Source of the DNA: Exiguobacterium acetylicum
GTDB lineage: Bacteria > Bacillota > Bacilli > Exiguobacteriales > Exiguobacteriaceae
DNA: 64,000 nt
Reading direction: 5' to 3'
NCBI RefSeq assembly: GCF_022170825.1
Contig: NZ_CP081878.1
Location: 274,001-338,000, forward strand
Position numbers and translations under genes: made by a program. Below are positions 16,866 through 24,473 of the stretch, one piece after another (the stretch's first letter is position 1; every line of letters begins with the position of its first letter). The notes below the pieces were generated by a model. That model was not told the DNA's origin. It saw only the letters and a program-made list of their open reading frames with translations, and did no database searches.

Positions 16866-18566
16866 ATGACACAAATGATACCGCGCCCTGAAACGGCCCA
16901 ACAAACAATTACACGAGCTTGGTGGAAAGAAGCAGTTGCTTACCAAATCTACCCACGCAGCTTTTATGACGCAAACAACGATGGAATCGGCGATATTCCG
17001 GGTATCATCGCAAAACTCGATTATTTGAAGGATCTTGGCGTTGATGTGCTTTGGATTTGTCCGATGTTCAAATCGCCAAATGATGATAATGGCTATGACA
17101 TTAGTGATTATGAAGACATCATGGATGAATTCGGTACGATGGCTGACTTCGATCTCTTAATGGAAGAAGCGCATAAACGTGACATTAAGGTCTTGCTCGA
17201 TCTCGTTGTCAACCACACGTCTGATGAACATCCGTGGTTCATTGAATCACGTTCATCAAAAGACAACGAGAAACGCGACTGGTACATCTGGAAAGATGCG
17301 ATCAATGGTGGTGAACCGAATAACTGGGAAAGTATCTTTGGTGGATCAGCATGGGAATATGATGAAAAGACAGAGCAATACTTCTTGCACGTCTTCTCAC
17401 GTCGTCAGCCGGACTTGAACTGGCAAAACCGTGATATGCGTCAAGCCGTCTATACGATGATCAACTGGTGGCTCGATAAAGGAATCGATGGTTTCCGCAT
17501 CGATGCGATCAGTCATATTAACAAAGACCAGTCGTTCGCAGACCTCCCGAACCCACTCGGTATGCCGTATGTGCCGTCATTCGATATGCACATGAACGTC
17601 GAAGGAATTCATGCCTATCTCGAAGAGTTAAAGGATGAGACATTCTCGAAATACGACATCATGACAGTCGGAGAAGCGAACGGCGTAACACCGGAAGAAG
17701 CAGATCTTTGGGTTGGAGAAGAAAACGGTAAGATGAACATGGTCTTCCAGTTCGAACATATGGATCTTTGGCGTGCCGATGCTGAAAAAGGCGTTGACGT
17801 CGTCAAACTCAAACAAGTGTTGACGAAATGGCAAAAAGGACTTGAAGCAACAGGGTGGAACGCACTGTACCTCGAAAACCACGATAAGGTTCGTTCGGTT
17901 TCCCTTTGGGGTGACGAAGAACAGTACTGGAAAGAGAGTGCGAAGTCGCTTGCGATGATGTATTTCTTCATGCAAGGTACACCGTTCATCTATCAAGGAC
18001 AAGAAATCGGCATGACAAACGTTCAGTTCCCGGACATCTCAGATTATGACGATGTTGCGACGAAGAACATGTACGATATGCAACTCGCTTCCGGGAAAAC
18101 ACATGAAGAGATCATGGAAGTCATCTGGAACTCGTCCCGTGATAACTCACGGACACCAATGCAATGGACGAACGAGCAAAACGGTGGTTTCTCGAATCGA
18201 TCCCCATGGTTCGGCGTTAATCCGAACTACGCGGATATCAACGTTGCGTCGCAAGAACAAGACGAAGATTCAATCTTGAACTTCTATAAACGAATGATTC
18301 AAATCCGTAAGATGGAAGAGACATTGATTTACGGGGCATACGATCTCATCTTACCGGAAGATACGAAAGTCTATGCGTATACACGGACGCTTGGTAACGA
18401 GCAATTCTTGATCGTCACGAACTTAAAAGGCGAGACGGCAGAAATCGATACGGACATCATCTTGCACTCGGACAATATGTTGCTCGGTAACTATCCGACG
18501 ATGCACCATGAAGGAACTGAACTGGAACTTCGTCCATTCGAAGCACGTCTGTACCGTGTACGCTAA
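16866..18566 (+). CDS. GH13 alpha-glucosidase / oligo-1,6-glucosidase
   Basis: The 566-residue cytoplasmic enzyme splits alpha-glucosidic bonds of short maltose- or isomaltose-type sugars. GH13 regions are clear: DVLWICPMFKSP, DLVVNHTSDEHPWF, the nucleophile in GFRIDAISH, the acid/base in TVGEANG, and LENHDKVRS. The residue after the nucleophile is Ala instead of the Val of typical oligo-1,6-glucosidases, which hints at alpha-1,4 preference, though this is only an indicator. The ATG at 16866 follows AGAGGA; the one at 16836 has no ribosome site. It is controlled by the operator at 16776. Confidence 0.9.
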   Translation: MTQMIPRPETAQQTITRAWWKEAVAYQIYPRSFYDANNDGIGDIPGIIAKLDYLKDLGVDVLWICPMFKSPNDDNGYDISDYEDIMDEFGTMADFDLLMEEAHKRDIKVLLDLVVNHTSDEHPWFIESRSSKDNEKRDWYIWKDAINGGEPNNWESIFGGSAWEYDEKTEQYFLHVFSRRQPDLNWQNRDMRQAVYTMINWWLDKGIDGFRIDAISHINKDQSFADLPNPLGMPYVPSFDMHMNVEGIHAYLEELKDETFSKYDIMTVGEANGVTPEEADLWVGEENGKMNMVFQFEHMDLWRADAEKGVDVVKLKQVLTKWQKGLEATGWNALYLENHDKVRSVSLWGDEEQYWKESAKSLAMMYFFMQGTPFIYQGQEIGMTNVQFPDISDYDDVATKNMYDMQLASGKTHEEIMEVIWNSSRDNSRTPMQWTNEQNGGFSNRSPWFGVNPNYADINVASQEQDEDSILNFYKRMIQIRKMEETLIYGAYDLILPEDTKVYAYTRTLGNEQFLIVTNLKGETAEIDTDIILHSDNMLLGNYPTMHHEGTELELRPFEARLYRVR

Positions 18567-18576
18567 TATATTTTGA

Positions 18577-18608
18577 ACGGATTCGAAGCACAGCGAATCC
18601 GTTTTTTT
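18577..18608 (+). terminator. terminator after the alpha-glucosidase gene
   Basis: ACGGATTCG pairs with CGAATCCGT over an eight-base loop, followed by seven T. Confidence 0.88.
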
Positions 18609-18674
18609 ATTGCGCGTAAGCAGAAGGTGCATCAGACGAAAAAATCGTGTACGCTAAACGATGAGGTGATAGAA

Positions 18675-19097
18675 GTGAAACCAGTACAGTACCCGGTGTC
18701 ATTGCGACAAGTGACGACGATCGAAGACGGTCCGATGCGTGAATCGGTCGAGCTTGAGGCAGACGGCACGTTGTTCGAAACAAAAGACGGCTTTGCCGTG
18801 AAGTTCGTTCAACCGGATGAACAACCGATTGATACGACGATCAAATGGTCGAAAGACCAGATCGCCTTGAATCGAAAAGGGCCTGTTGCGATGCATCATG
18901 TCTTCATTTTAGGGGAGACAACAAAAAGCCAGTATGGTAGTCAATTCGGTCAAATGTTGATGGAAACAGACACGGAGACGATTGAGATGCAATTACAACG
19001 GATGCAGTTCCGCTATACATTAAAAATGAATGGACAAGCAGTCGGTACGTATACGATTGATTTAACTTGGGAACGGAGTGAGACGAATGGCATTTGA
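18675..19097 (+). CDS. DUF1934 (YwiB-like) beta-barrel protein
   Basis: The 140-residue product resembles the DUF1934/YwiB family, a small calycin-like beta-barrel of unknown role. Recognisable parts are the FETKDGFAVKFVQPDE strand pair, GPVAMHHVF and the C-terminal FRYTLKMNGQAVGTYTIDL. The GTG at 18675 is chosen because GAGGTGAT precedes it at normal distance. Upstream in-frame codons run into the terminator of the previous gene. Its end overlaps the next gene by 11 bases, so the two are cotranslated. Confidence 0.72.
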   Translation: MKPVQYPVSLRQVTTIEDGPMRESVELEADGTLFETKDGFAVKFVQPDEQPIDTTIKWSKDQIALNRKGPVAMHHVFILGETTKSQYGSQFGQMLMETDTETIEMQLQRMQFRYTLKMNGQAVGTYTIDLTWERSETNGI

Positions 19098-19506
19098 ACA
19101 AACAGTACGTCAAATGGAACAGATGATGGAAGAAGAGTGGTTCGAGTGGCTCGAAAACGATGAGCCTCGCTACAACGAATGGCGTGATCAACTTGAAGGA
19201 CTCGCAGAACAGGTTATTACGGAGTATAATCCGAAGGTCGATCCGGAAGCGATCGATACGCTTCTTTTAATCAACGAAGAATTACCTGTCTTATACGGCG
19301 AAGATATCGTCATGCTGTACACAGCGCTCTTAAAAGCACGTCAGGAAGACGATCAAGTATACGAACGTTACTTGACGATCCTTGGTGCATTCGCGGACGA
19401 ACAGCATCCAGCAATCCGTGAAGTCGAAAAGTTAGTAGCGAAAAAAGACTATAAAAATGCTTTTGCACGTGCAGTCCGTCTGCCACACTCACTCGGCTTG
19501 GAGTAA
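19087..19506 (+). CDS. acidic helical protein of unknown function (139 aa)
   Basis: I do not recognise it. It is strongly acidic and almost wholly helical by composition (QMEQMMEEEWFEWLEND, then EDIVMLYTALLKARQEDDQ), with no membrane segment or obvious motif. The ATG at 19087 follows GGAGTGAGACGA. It overlaps the DUF1934 gene and ends at a terminator, so the pair forms a small operon and may work together. Confidence 0.7.
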   Translation: MAFEQTVRQMEQMMEEEWFEWLENDEPRYNEWRDQLEGLAEQVITEYNPKVDPEAIDTLLLINEELPVLYGEDIVMLYTALLKARQEDDQVYERYLTILGAFADEQHPAIREVEKLVAKKDYKNAFARAVRLPHSLGLE

Positions 19507-19516
19507 ACAATCAATC

Positions 19517-19550
19517 AGACCATCTTATTTTTTAGCAAGATGGTCTTTTT
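19517..19550 (+). terminator. terminator after the 139-residue gene
   Basis: AGACCATCTT pairs with AAGATGGTCT, followed by TTTTT. Confidence 0.85.
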
Positions 19551-19563
19551 AGGAGGAAGCGTC

Positions 19564-20001
19564 ATGTATCCACTCTATCGAATCATTGTCGCGATCATCC
19601 GTAAGGACGGTCAACTGCTCATCGTCAATAATCAATCGGGTCAGGAGAAGCGGTGGAGTTTACCCGGGGGACAAATTGAAGCGGGGGAGACGCTGGAGCA
19701 GGCACTTCATCGCGAGGTCGCTGAAGAAACGGGACTGATAGTCACGGCAGCATCATTTGCTTTTTTAACGGAGAACTTCATGCCAACTCATCAAGCACAC
19801 AGTCTCGTGACTTATTTTGATTGCGAGGTGAGCGGAGTACTTGATCCGAATGATCCTGACGAAGAAATCGTCGAGACGAAGTGGATCAACCAAAGGGAGC
19901 TAACGGAATACATCACAAGTGAGGACGTTCGTCTTCCGCTATGTACATATTTAACAGAGCAACACAAAGGTTATTACATGTTTGAAGAGATGAAGTGGTA
20001 A
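19564..20001 (+). CDS. NUDIX hydrolase
   Basis: The 145-residue protein has a complete Nudix box, GGQIEAGETLEQALHREV followed by AEETGL, which binds magnesium and hydrolyses nucleoside diphosphates linked to another group. The beta strand IVAIIRKDGQLLIVNN precedes it, as in MutT-like enzymes. AGGAGGAAG precedes the ATG at 19564. It stands alone between two terminators. Substrate unknown. Confidence 0.88.
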   Translation: MYPLYRIIVAIIRKDGQLLIVNNQSGQEKRWSLPGGQIEAGETLEQALHREVAEETGLIVTAASFAFLTENFMPTHQAHSLVTYFDCEVSGVLDPNDPDEEIVETKWINQRELTEYITSEDVRLPLCTYLTEQHKGYYMFEEMKW

Positions 20002-20004
20002 GCA

Positions 20005-20050
20005 AAAAGAACGGACTTGCTCCTGAAAAGGGATGGTCCGTTCTTTTGTT
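20005..20050 (+). terminator. terminator after the NUDIX gene
   Basis: AAAAGAACGGAC pairs with GTCCGTTCTTTT around a 19-base loop, then TTTG. Confidence 0.8.
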
Positions 20051-20191
20051 TAGAATGGCATATTTGACGTAGGAAATCTGACTAAGCATGTCTATCGAGA
20101 AAGCGCATATGACAAATTACTTTTAATAAATTTAAGTCATTTTTAAAGCATATTGAGCCAATCAATCAAAAGGAAATTTATTTGAAAATTT

Positions 20192-20211
20192 ATGAATGAA
20201 TAGTCATTCAT
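20192..20211. promoter_or_regulatory. FadR-type operator upstream of fadF
   Basis: ATGAATGA-ATAG-TCATTCAT is a perfect 8-base inverted repeat with the same half-site as the Bacillus fatty-acid-degradation repressor FadR (TGAATGA...TCATTCA). It lies 57 bases before the fadF start. Confidence 0.8.
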
Positions 20212-20268
20212 TATGTGCTATACTCATTTCAACACAACTGCTTTAGGGGGAAAGGGGTTTGTTCGAAC

Positions 20269-22404
20269 ATGAATACGTTTTTACTCATTAACTGGATTGC
20301 CTTCCTACTCGTCATCGGCTATGCGGGCTATCTATTCACGTCACTCGTCAAAAGTCGTTATGCCGCCATTAAACGGGGGAAAAAGGCGGAGTGGACACTG
20401 ACGAACAAAGAACGACTAGACGCGGTCTTAGTCAACGTCTTCGGGCAAAAGAAATTATTAAAGGATAAGAAAAGTGGCGCCATCCACGTCATGATGTTCT
20501 ACGGTTTCTTACTTGTTCAATTCGGAGCGATTGATTTTATCTGGAAAGGACTCGCCGTCGGTCAGCGTTTCCCGCACGTCCCACTCGGTCCGCTCTATCC
20601 GATTTTTACATTTTTCCAAGAAATCGTCATGCTCGTCATCTTGATTGCCGTCGTTTGGGGATTTTATCGCCGATACGTCGAGAAACTTGTCCGCTTGAAA
20701 CGGAATTTCATGGCAGGTCTTGCCTTGATCTTCATCGGTGGTTTGATGGTCGCCGTCCTATTCGGAAACGGATTTTTCCTTGTCTATGAGAATCATTCGA
20801 CGTTCGGTGAACCGGTCGCTTCAAGCATCGCATTCTTATTCAATTGGGTACCGGAATCAGTTGCGTTCGGATTATTCGTTTTCTTCTGGTGGGTACACTT
20901 GCTGTTCTTACTTAGCTTCATGGTCTACATCCCGCAAGGTAAGCACGCTCACTTGATTGCTGGTACAGCAAACGTCTGGCTTGGTCGAACGTCAAAAGTC
21001 GGTCGTTTGGCACCGATTGATCTATCGGTCATGGAAGAAGCAGAAGACGACGAAGCGGAATTTAGCTTCGGGGTCAACCGAATCGAAGATTTCAATCAGA
21101 AACAGCTCGTTGATCTATATGCTTGTGTTGAGTGTGGACGCTGTACGAATATGTGTCCGGCAAGCGGTACAGGAAAAATGCTGTCGCCGATGGATTTGAT
21201 CGTTAAATTACGGGACCATCTCAACATGAAAACGGCAGCGATCACGCAACGCTCGCCATGGGCACCTGCCTTTGCGTTTGAAGGATCGCAAGGCAACCAA
21301 ATCGCTTCACTGGCAGCAGCAGGGCAAATGGACATCGTTCCGGATTCATTGATTGGGAATGTCATTACGGAAGAAGAGATCTGGGCGTGTACGACATGTC
21401 GGAATTGTGAAGATCAGTGTCCGGTCATGAACGAACATGTTGATAAGATCATCGACCTCCGTCGCCATCTCGTTATGATGGAAGGCAAGATGGATCCGGA
21501 GATGCAACGGACGATGGCAAACATCGAACGTCAAGGTAATCCGTGGGGGATGAACCGGAAAGAACGCGAAAACTGGCGTAAAAACCGGGATGAGCTCGTC
21601 GTTCCGACAGCGAAGGAGAAGAAAAAAGCGGGCGAAGACTTCGAGTACTTGTTCTGGGTCGGTGCGATGGGATCGTACGATAACCGAAGTCAAAAAATCG
21701 CCATGGCATTTGCGCGGATTCTGAACGAGGCAGACATCTCGTTTGCGATTCTCGGAAATGACGAGAAGAACTCGGGGGATACACCACGTCGAATCGGAAA
21801 CGAAGTGTTGTTCCAGGAACTCGCAGAAGCAAATATCAAATCATTTGAGAAGTATGGCGTCAAAAAGATCGTCACGATCGACCCACATGCTTACAACACG
21901 TTTAAAAATGAGTATCCGGACTTCGGACTCAATCCAGATGTCGAAGTGTATCACCATACCGAGTTGCTCGCACGTTTGATTGACGAAAAACGGATTACAC
22001 CGCTCCACGAGGTCAAGGAGCGTGTCGTCTATCACGATTCGTGTTATCTCGGTCGTTACAATGATATTTACGACGCACCACGTTATATTCTCGAGAAGAT
22101 TCCTGGCATTACGCTCGTTGAGACGGAACGCAACCGCGAAAAAGGAATGTGTTGCGGTGCTGGTGGCGGGATGATGTGGCAAGAAGAGAAAGTCGGCGCA
22201 CGGGTCAATGTTGCGCGGACGGAACAATTACTGACGGTTCAACCATCCGTCATCGGGTCAGCATGTCCGTACTGTCTGACGATGCTCAGTGACGGAACAA
22301 AGGCGAAGGAAGTCGACGAGGCAGTCGCCACGTACGACGTCGTTGAGCTATTAGAACGGTCGATCGTTGGTACTCCAGTCGAAGAATCAGTTGCGACAGT
22401 CTAA
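20269..22404 (+). CDS. fadF: membrane iron-sulfur oxidoreductase FadF
   Basis: The 711-residue protein combines an N-terminal cytochrome-b/NarI-like membrane domain of five or six helices, two 4Fe-4S motifs (CVECGRCTNMCP and CTTCRNCEDQCP), and a C-terminal CCG domain pair (HDSCYLGRYN, CCGAGGGMMW, SACPYC) as in heterodisulfide reductase and glycolate oxidase subunits. Bacillus FadF (YwjF) has this layout and is thought to pass electrons from the acyl-CoA dehydrogenase flavoprotein to menaquinone. The FadR-type box upstream supports the assignment to fatty-acid oxidation. GGGGGAAAGGGG precedes the ATG at 20269; the earlier ATG-like codon at 20215 lies within the operator leader. Confidence 0.9.
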   Translation: MNTFLLINWIAFLLVIGYAGYLFTSLVKSRYAAIKRGKKAEWTLTNKERLDAVLVNVFGQKKLLKDKKSGAIHVMMFYGFLLVQFGAIDFIWKGLAVGQRFPHVPLGPLYPIFTFFQEIVMLVILIAVVWGFYRRYVEKLVRLKRNFMAGLALIFIGGLMVAVLFGNGFFLVYENHSTFGEPVASSIAFLFNWVPESVAFGLFVFFWWVHLLFLLSFMVYIPQGKHAHLIAGTANVWLGRTSKVGRLAPIDLSVMEEAEDDEAEFSFGVNRIEDFNQKQLVDLYACVECGRCTNMCPASGTGKMLSPMDLIVKLRDHLNMKTAAITQRSPWAPAFAFEGSQGNQIASLAAAGQMDIVPDSLIGNVITEEEIWACTTCRNCEDQCPVMNEHVDKIIDLRRHLVMMEGKMDPEMQRTMANIERQGNPWGMNRKERENWRKNRDELVVPTAKEKKKAGEDFEYLFWVGAMGSYDNRSQKIAMAFARILNEADISFAILGNDEKNSGDTPRRIGNEVLFQELAEANIKSFEKYGVKKIVTIDPHAYNTFKNEYPDFGLNPDVEVYHHTELLARLIDEKRITPLHEVKERVVYHDSCYLGRYNDIYDAPRYILEKIPGITLVETERNREKGMCCGAGGGMMWQEEKVGARVNVARTEQLLTVQPSVIGSACPYCLTMLSDGTKAKEVDEAVATYDVVELLERSIVGTPVEESVATV

Positions 22405-22421
22405 AAAATAGAAATCAATGG

Positions 22422-22463
22422 ACGGTTACTCTCTTAAATAAAAGGGAGTGACCGTTTTATTTT
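22422..22463 (+). terminator. terminator after fadF
   Basis: ACGGTTACTC pairs with GAGTGACCGT using one G-T wobble, followed by TTTATTTT. Confidence 0.75.
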
Positions 22464-22536
22464 GAAAAAGCGCGACGTTTTACTGTATGGTTTTGACGTG
22501 ATAAGATAAAAAGAACTAGCTATGGAAAGGAGGTGA

Positions 22537-22932
22537 GAATCTTTTGGGAAGGCGTTACTTCGAATCGGTCAGGTCGCGGAGACCACCGGCTTATCAAAAC
22601 GAACGATCGATTACTATACATCACTTGGTCTGTTAACACCAGAGCGCACCGCGTCTGGCTACCGTCTGTATGACGAATCGGTCATTCATCAAATCGAAAA
22701 GATTGAATATTTGAAGTCTCAACGGCTTTCCCTGCAAGAGATTCTTGCTTCTTTTACGGAACGGGAACAAAAAACAGGAGAGACGATTTATCAGGAAGTG
22801 AAACAACTTCAGGCGACGGTTGAAGGACTCGAGCAGCGTTTGTTACATTCGACGGACGTCGAAAAACAAGCGATCCGTTTAGAACTATCACGGCGTCTCA
22901 CATTGATTGCTTCCTTGATTGCACAGCTTTAA
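22537..22932 (+). CDS. MerR family transcriptional regulator with unresolved 5' end
   Basis: In one frame from the stop at 22534 the protein reads LRIGQVAETTGLSKRTIDYY, then LGLLTPERTASGYRLYDES, a standard MerR winged helix, followed by a long coiled coil (total about 130 residues). No ATG, GTG or TTG occurs in this frame before the helix-turn-helix. A perfect AAGGAGGTGA ribosome site at 22527 is followed by a TTG at 22544, but that is one base out of frame. A single extra G in the GGG run would join them. So this is a frameshift, a sequencing error or an unusual start. A TTG at 22711 would drop the DNA-binding domain. It precedes a CNNM transporter gene, as yhdQ does yhdP in Bacillus. Confidence 0.7.
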   Translation, partial: ESFGKALLRIGQVAETTGLSKRTIDYYTSLGLLTPERTASGYRLYDESVIHQIEKIEYLKSQRLSLQEILASFTEREQKTGETIYQEVKQLQATVEGLEQRLLHSTDVEKQAIRLELSRRLTLIASLIAQL

Positions 22933-22950
22933 TACAAAACAATGGAGGTG

Positions 22951-22966
22951 ACCCCTGTTTAGGGGA
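22951..22966 (+). promoter_or_regulatory. hairpin between ribosome site and TTG start
   Basis: CCCCT-GTTT-AGGGG forms a 5-bp stem exactly between the GGAGGTG site (22944-22950) and the TTG start at 22969. Unfolded, the spacing is 18 bases, too long. Folded, it shrinks to a usable distance. Start efficiency may therefore depend on the hairpin. Confidence 0.5.
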
Positions 22967-22968
22967 TT

Positions 22969-24291
22969 TTGGATACTATATTATTCATCAATTTATTTTT
23001 AGTGGTCTTGTTGATTGCGTTGACGGCGTTTTTCGTCGGATCGGAATTTGCTGTCGTTAAAGTCCGGATGTCGCGTTTGGATCAGATGATTCAAGAGGGG
23101 AATAAGAGTGCCGTGCTTGCGAAAAAAATCGCCGGTGATCTCGATTACTACTTGTCAGCCTGTCAGCTTGGTATCACGGTCACAGCACTTGGTCTTGGGG
23201 CCCTCGGTGAACCGACGGTCGAAAAGATTTTGCACCCTGTCTTTGATGACTTCGGCATCTCTGCTGCGGTTTCAACGCTCTTATCGTTTGGTATCGCGTT
23301 CGTATCCGTAACGTTCTTACACGTCGTCATCGGTGAACTCGCTCCGAAGACACTTGCGATTCAGTATGCAGAACGGATGACATTACTATTTGCTCGTCCA
23401 CTTTACGTGTTCGGTAAAATCATGTATCCGTTCATCTGGTTACTCAACGGTTCAGCTCGCTTGTTCCTCGGTCTGTTCGGCGTCAAACCAGCAGGGCACG
23501 AACAAGCCCACTCGGAAGATGAATTGAAAATCATCATGGCGCAAAGTTTCCAAAGTGGTGAAATCAACCAAACGGAACTTGCCCTCATGCAGAACGTTTT
23601 TGCGTTTGATGAGCACATCGTCAAAGACTTGATGGTGCCGCGGATGCGGATGGAGACAATCTCGGAACGTTTAACGAAAGATGAACTGATGGAAATCTTC
23701 ATGGATAATCCGTACACGCGTTACCCGGTCACAGAAGAAAATGATAAAGATCGGATTCTCGGATACGTCAACGTCAAGGAAGTCTTGACGGATTATGCGA
23801 ACGGAAATGAGCATCCGGTGACGCATTATATCAAGGATTTACCGGTTGTTTCGGAAGTGACGTCACTTCAAGAAACGTTACGGAAGATGAAACGGACCCG
23901 GACCCATCTCGTTCTCGTCGTCGATGAATATGGTGGAACAGCAGGTCTCGTCTCGATGGAAGACTTACTCGAAGAAATCGTCGGTGAAATCCGTGATGAA
24001 TTCGATGCGGATGAAATCGAAGAAATCGAACAGGTTAAATCGGATGAGTTCCTACTCGACGGTACAGTCCTGCTCGCGGACTTAGAAGACCGCTTCAATA
24101 TTCGCTTTACGAATGTCGAAGATGTCGATACAATCGGTGGTTGGATTCAGATGCACAACATTGATCTCCAACCAGGTGAACACATCGACACACCAGACTT
24201 CTCAGTCGAAGTGATGGAGATGGAAAACTATCAAATCAACCGCGTCAAAATTTGGTTGCATCCAGCTGAACAAGTAGAAGCAGAAGGATAA
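22969..24291 (+). CDS. CNNM/CorC family divalent-cation transporter (hemolysin-like)
   Basis: The 440-residue protein has an N-terminal DUF21/CNNM membrane domain of about four helices (FFVGSEFAVVKVRMSRLD, VIGELAPKTLAIQ), a CBS-domain pair with VKDLMVPRMRME and VVDEYGGTAGLVSMEDLLE, and a C-terminal CorC/HlyC transporter-associated domain. Bacillus relatives (YhdP/MpfA, YugS) act in magnesium efflux. The start is a TTG at 22969, because a stop codon lies 9 bases upstream in frame. The ribosome site is separated from it by a hairpin. A MerR-type regulator gene ends 36 bases upstream. Confidence 0.88.
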   Translation: MDTILFINLFLVVLLIALTAFFVGSEFAVVKVRMSRLDQMIQEGNKSAVLAKKIAGDLDYYLSACQLGITVTALGLGALGEPTVEKILHPVFDDFGISAAVSTLLSFGIAFVSVTFLHVVIGELAPKTLAIQYAERMTLLFARPLYVFGKIMYPFIWLLNGSARLFLGLFGVKPAGHEQAHSEDELKIIMAQSFQSGEINQTELALMQNVFAFDEHIVKDLMVPRMRMETISERLTKDELMEIFMDNPYTRYPVTEENDKDRILGYVNVKEVLTDYANGNEHPVTHYIKDLPVVSEVTSLQETLRKMKRTRTHLVLVVDEYGGTAGLVSMEDLLEEIVGEIRDEFDADEIEEIEQVKSDEFLLDGTVLLADLEDRFNIRFTNVEDVDTIGGWIQMHNIDLQPGEHIDTPDFSVEVMEMENYQINRVKIWLHPAEQVEAEG

Positions 24292-24293
24292 AA

Positions 24294-24330
24294 TAGTCGG
24301 TTCCTCATCGAGGAGCCGGCTTTTTTTTTT
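24294..24330 (+). terminator. terminator after the CNNM gene
   Basis: GTCGGTTCCTC and GAGGAGCCGGC form an 11-bp stem with wobble pairs, followed by ten T. Confidence 0.9.
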
Positions 24331-24473
24331 GCATCATATCAGTCAAAAAATCAAGAATGGACGGATTGTGCGAACTTTCGGCAGTCATGATAGGAGAATG
24401 ACTAGTGAAGCGGGAATGTAATCTACAGTTACTTTATTGTTGAATCGCGTCCCATGAAACGAGGAGGTATTCC

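Noticed and set aside
22711-22932. Short MerR gene starting at TTG 22711
   Set aside because: It would lack the DNA-binding domain, which is fully encoded upstream in the same open frame, and it has no ribosome site.
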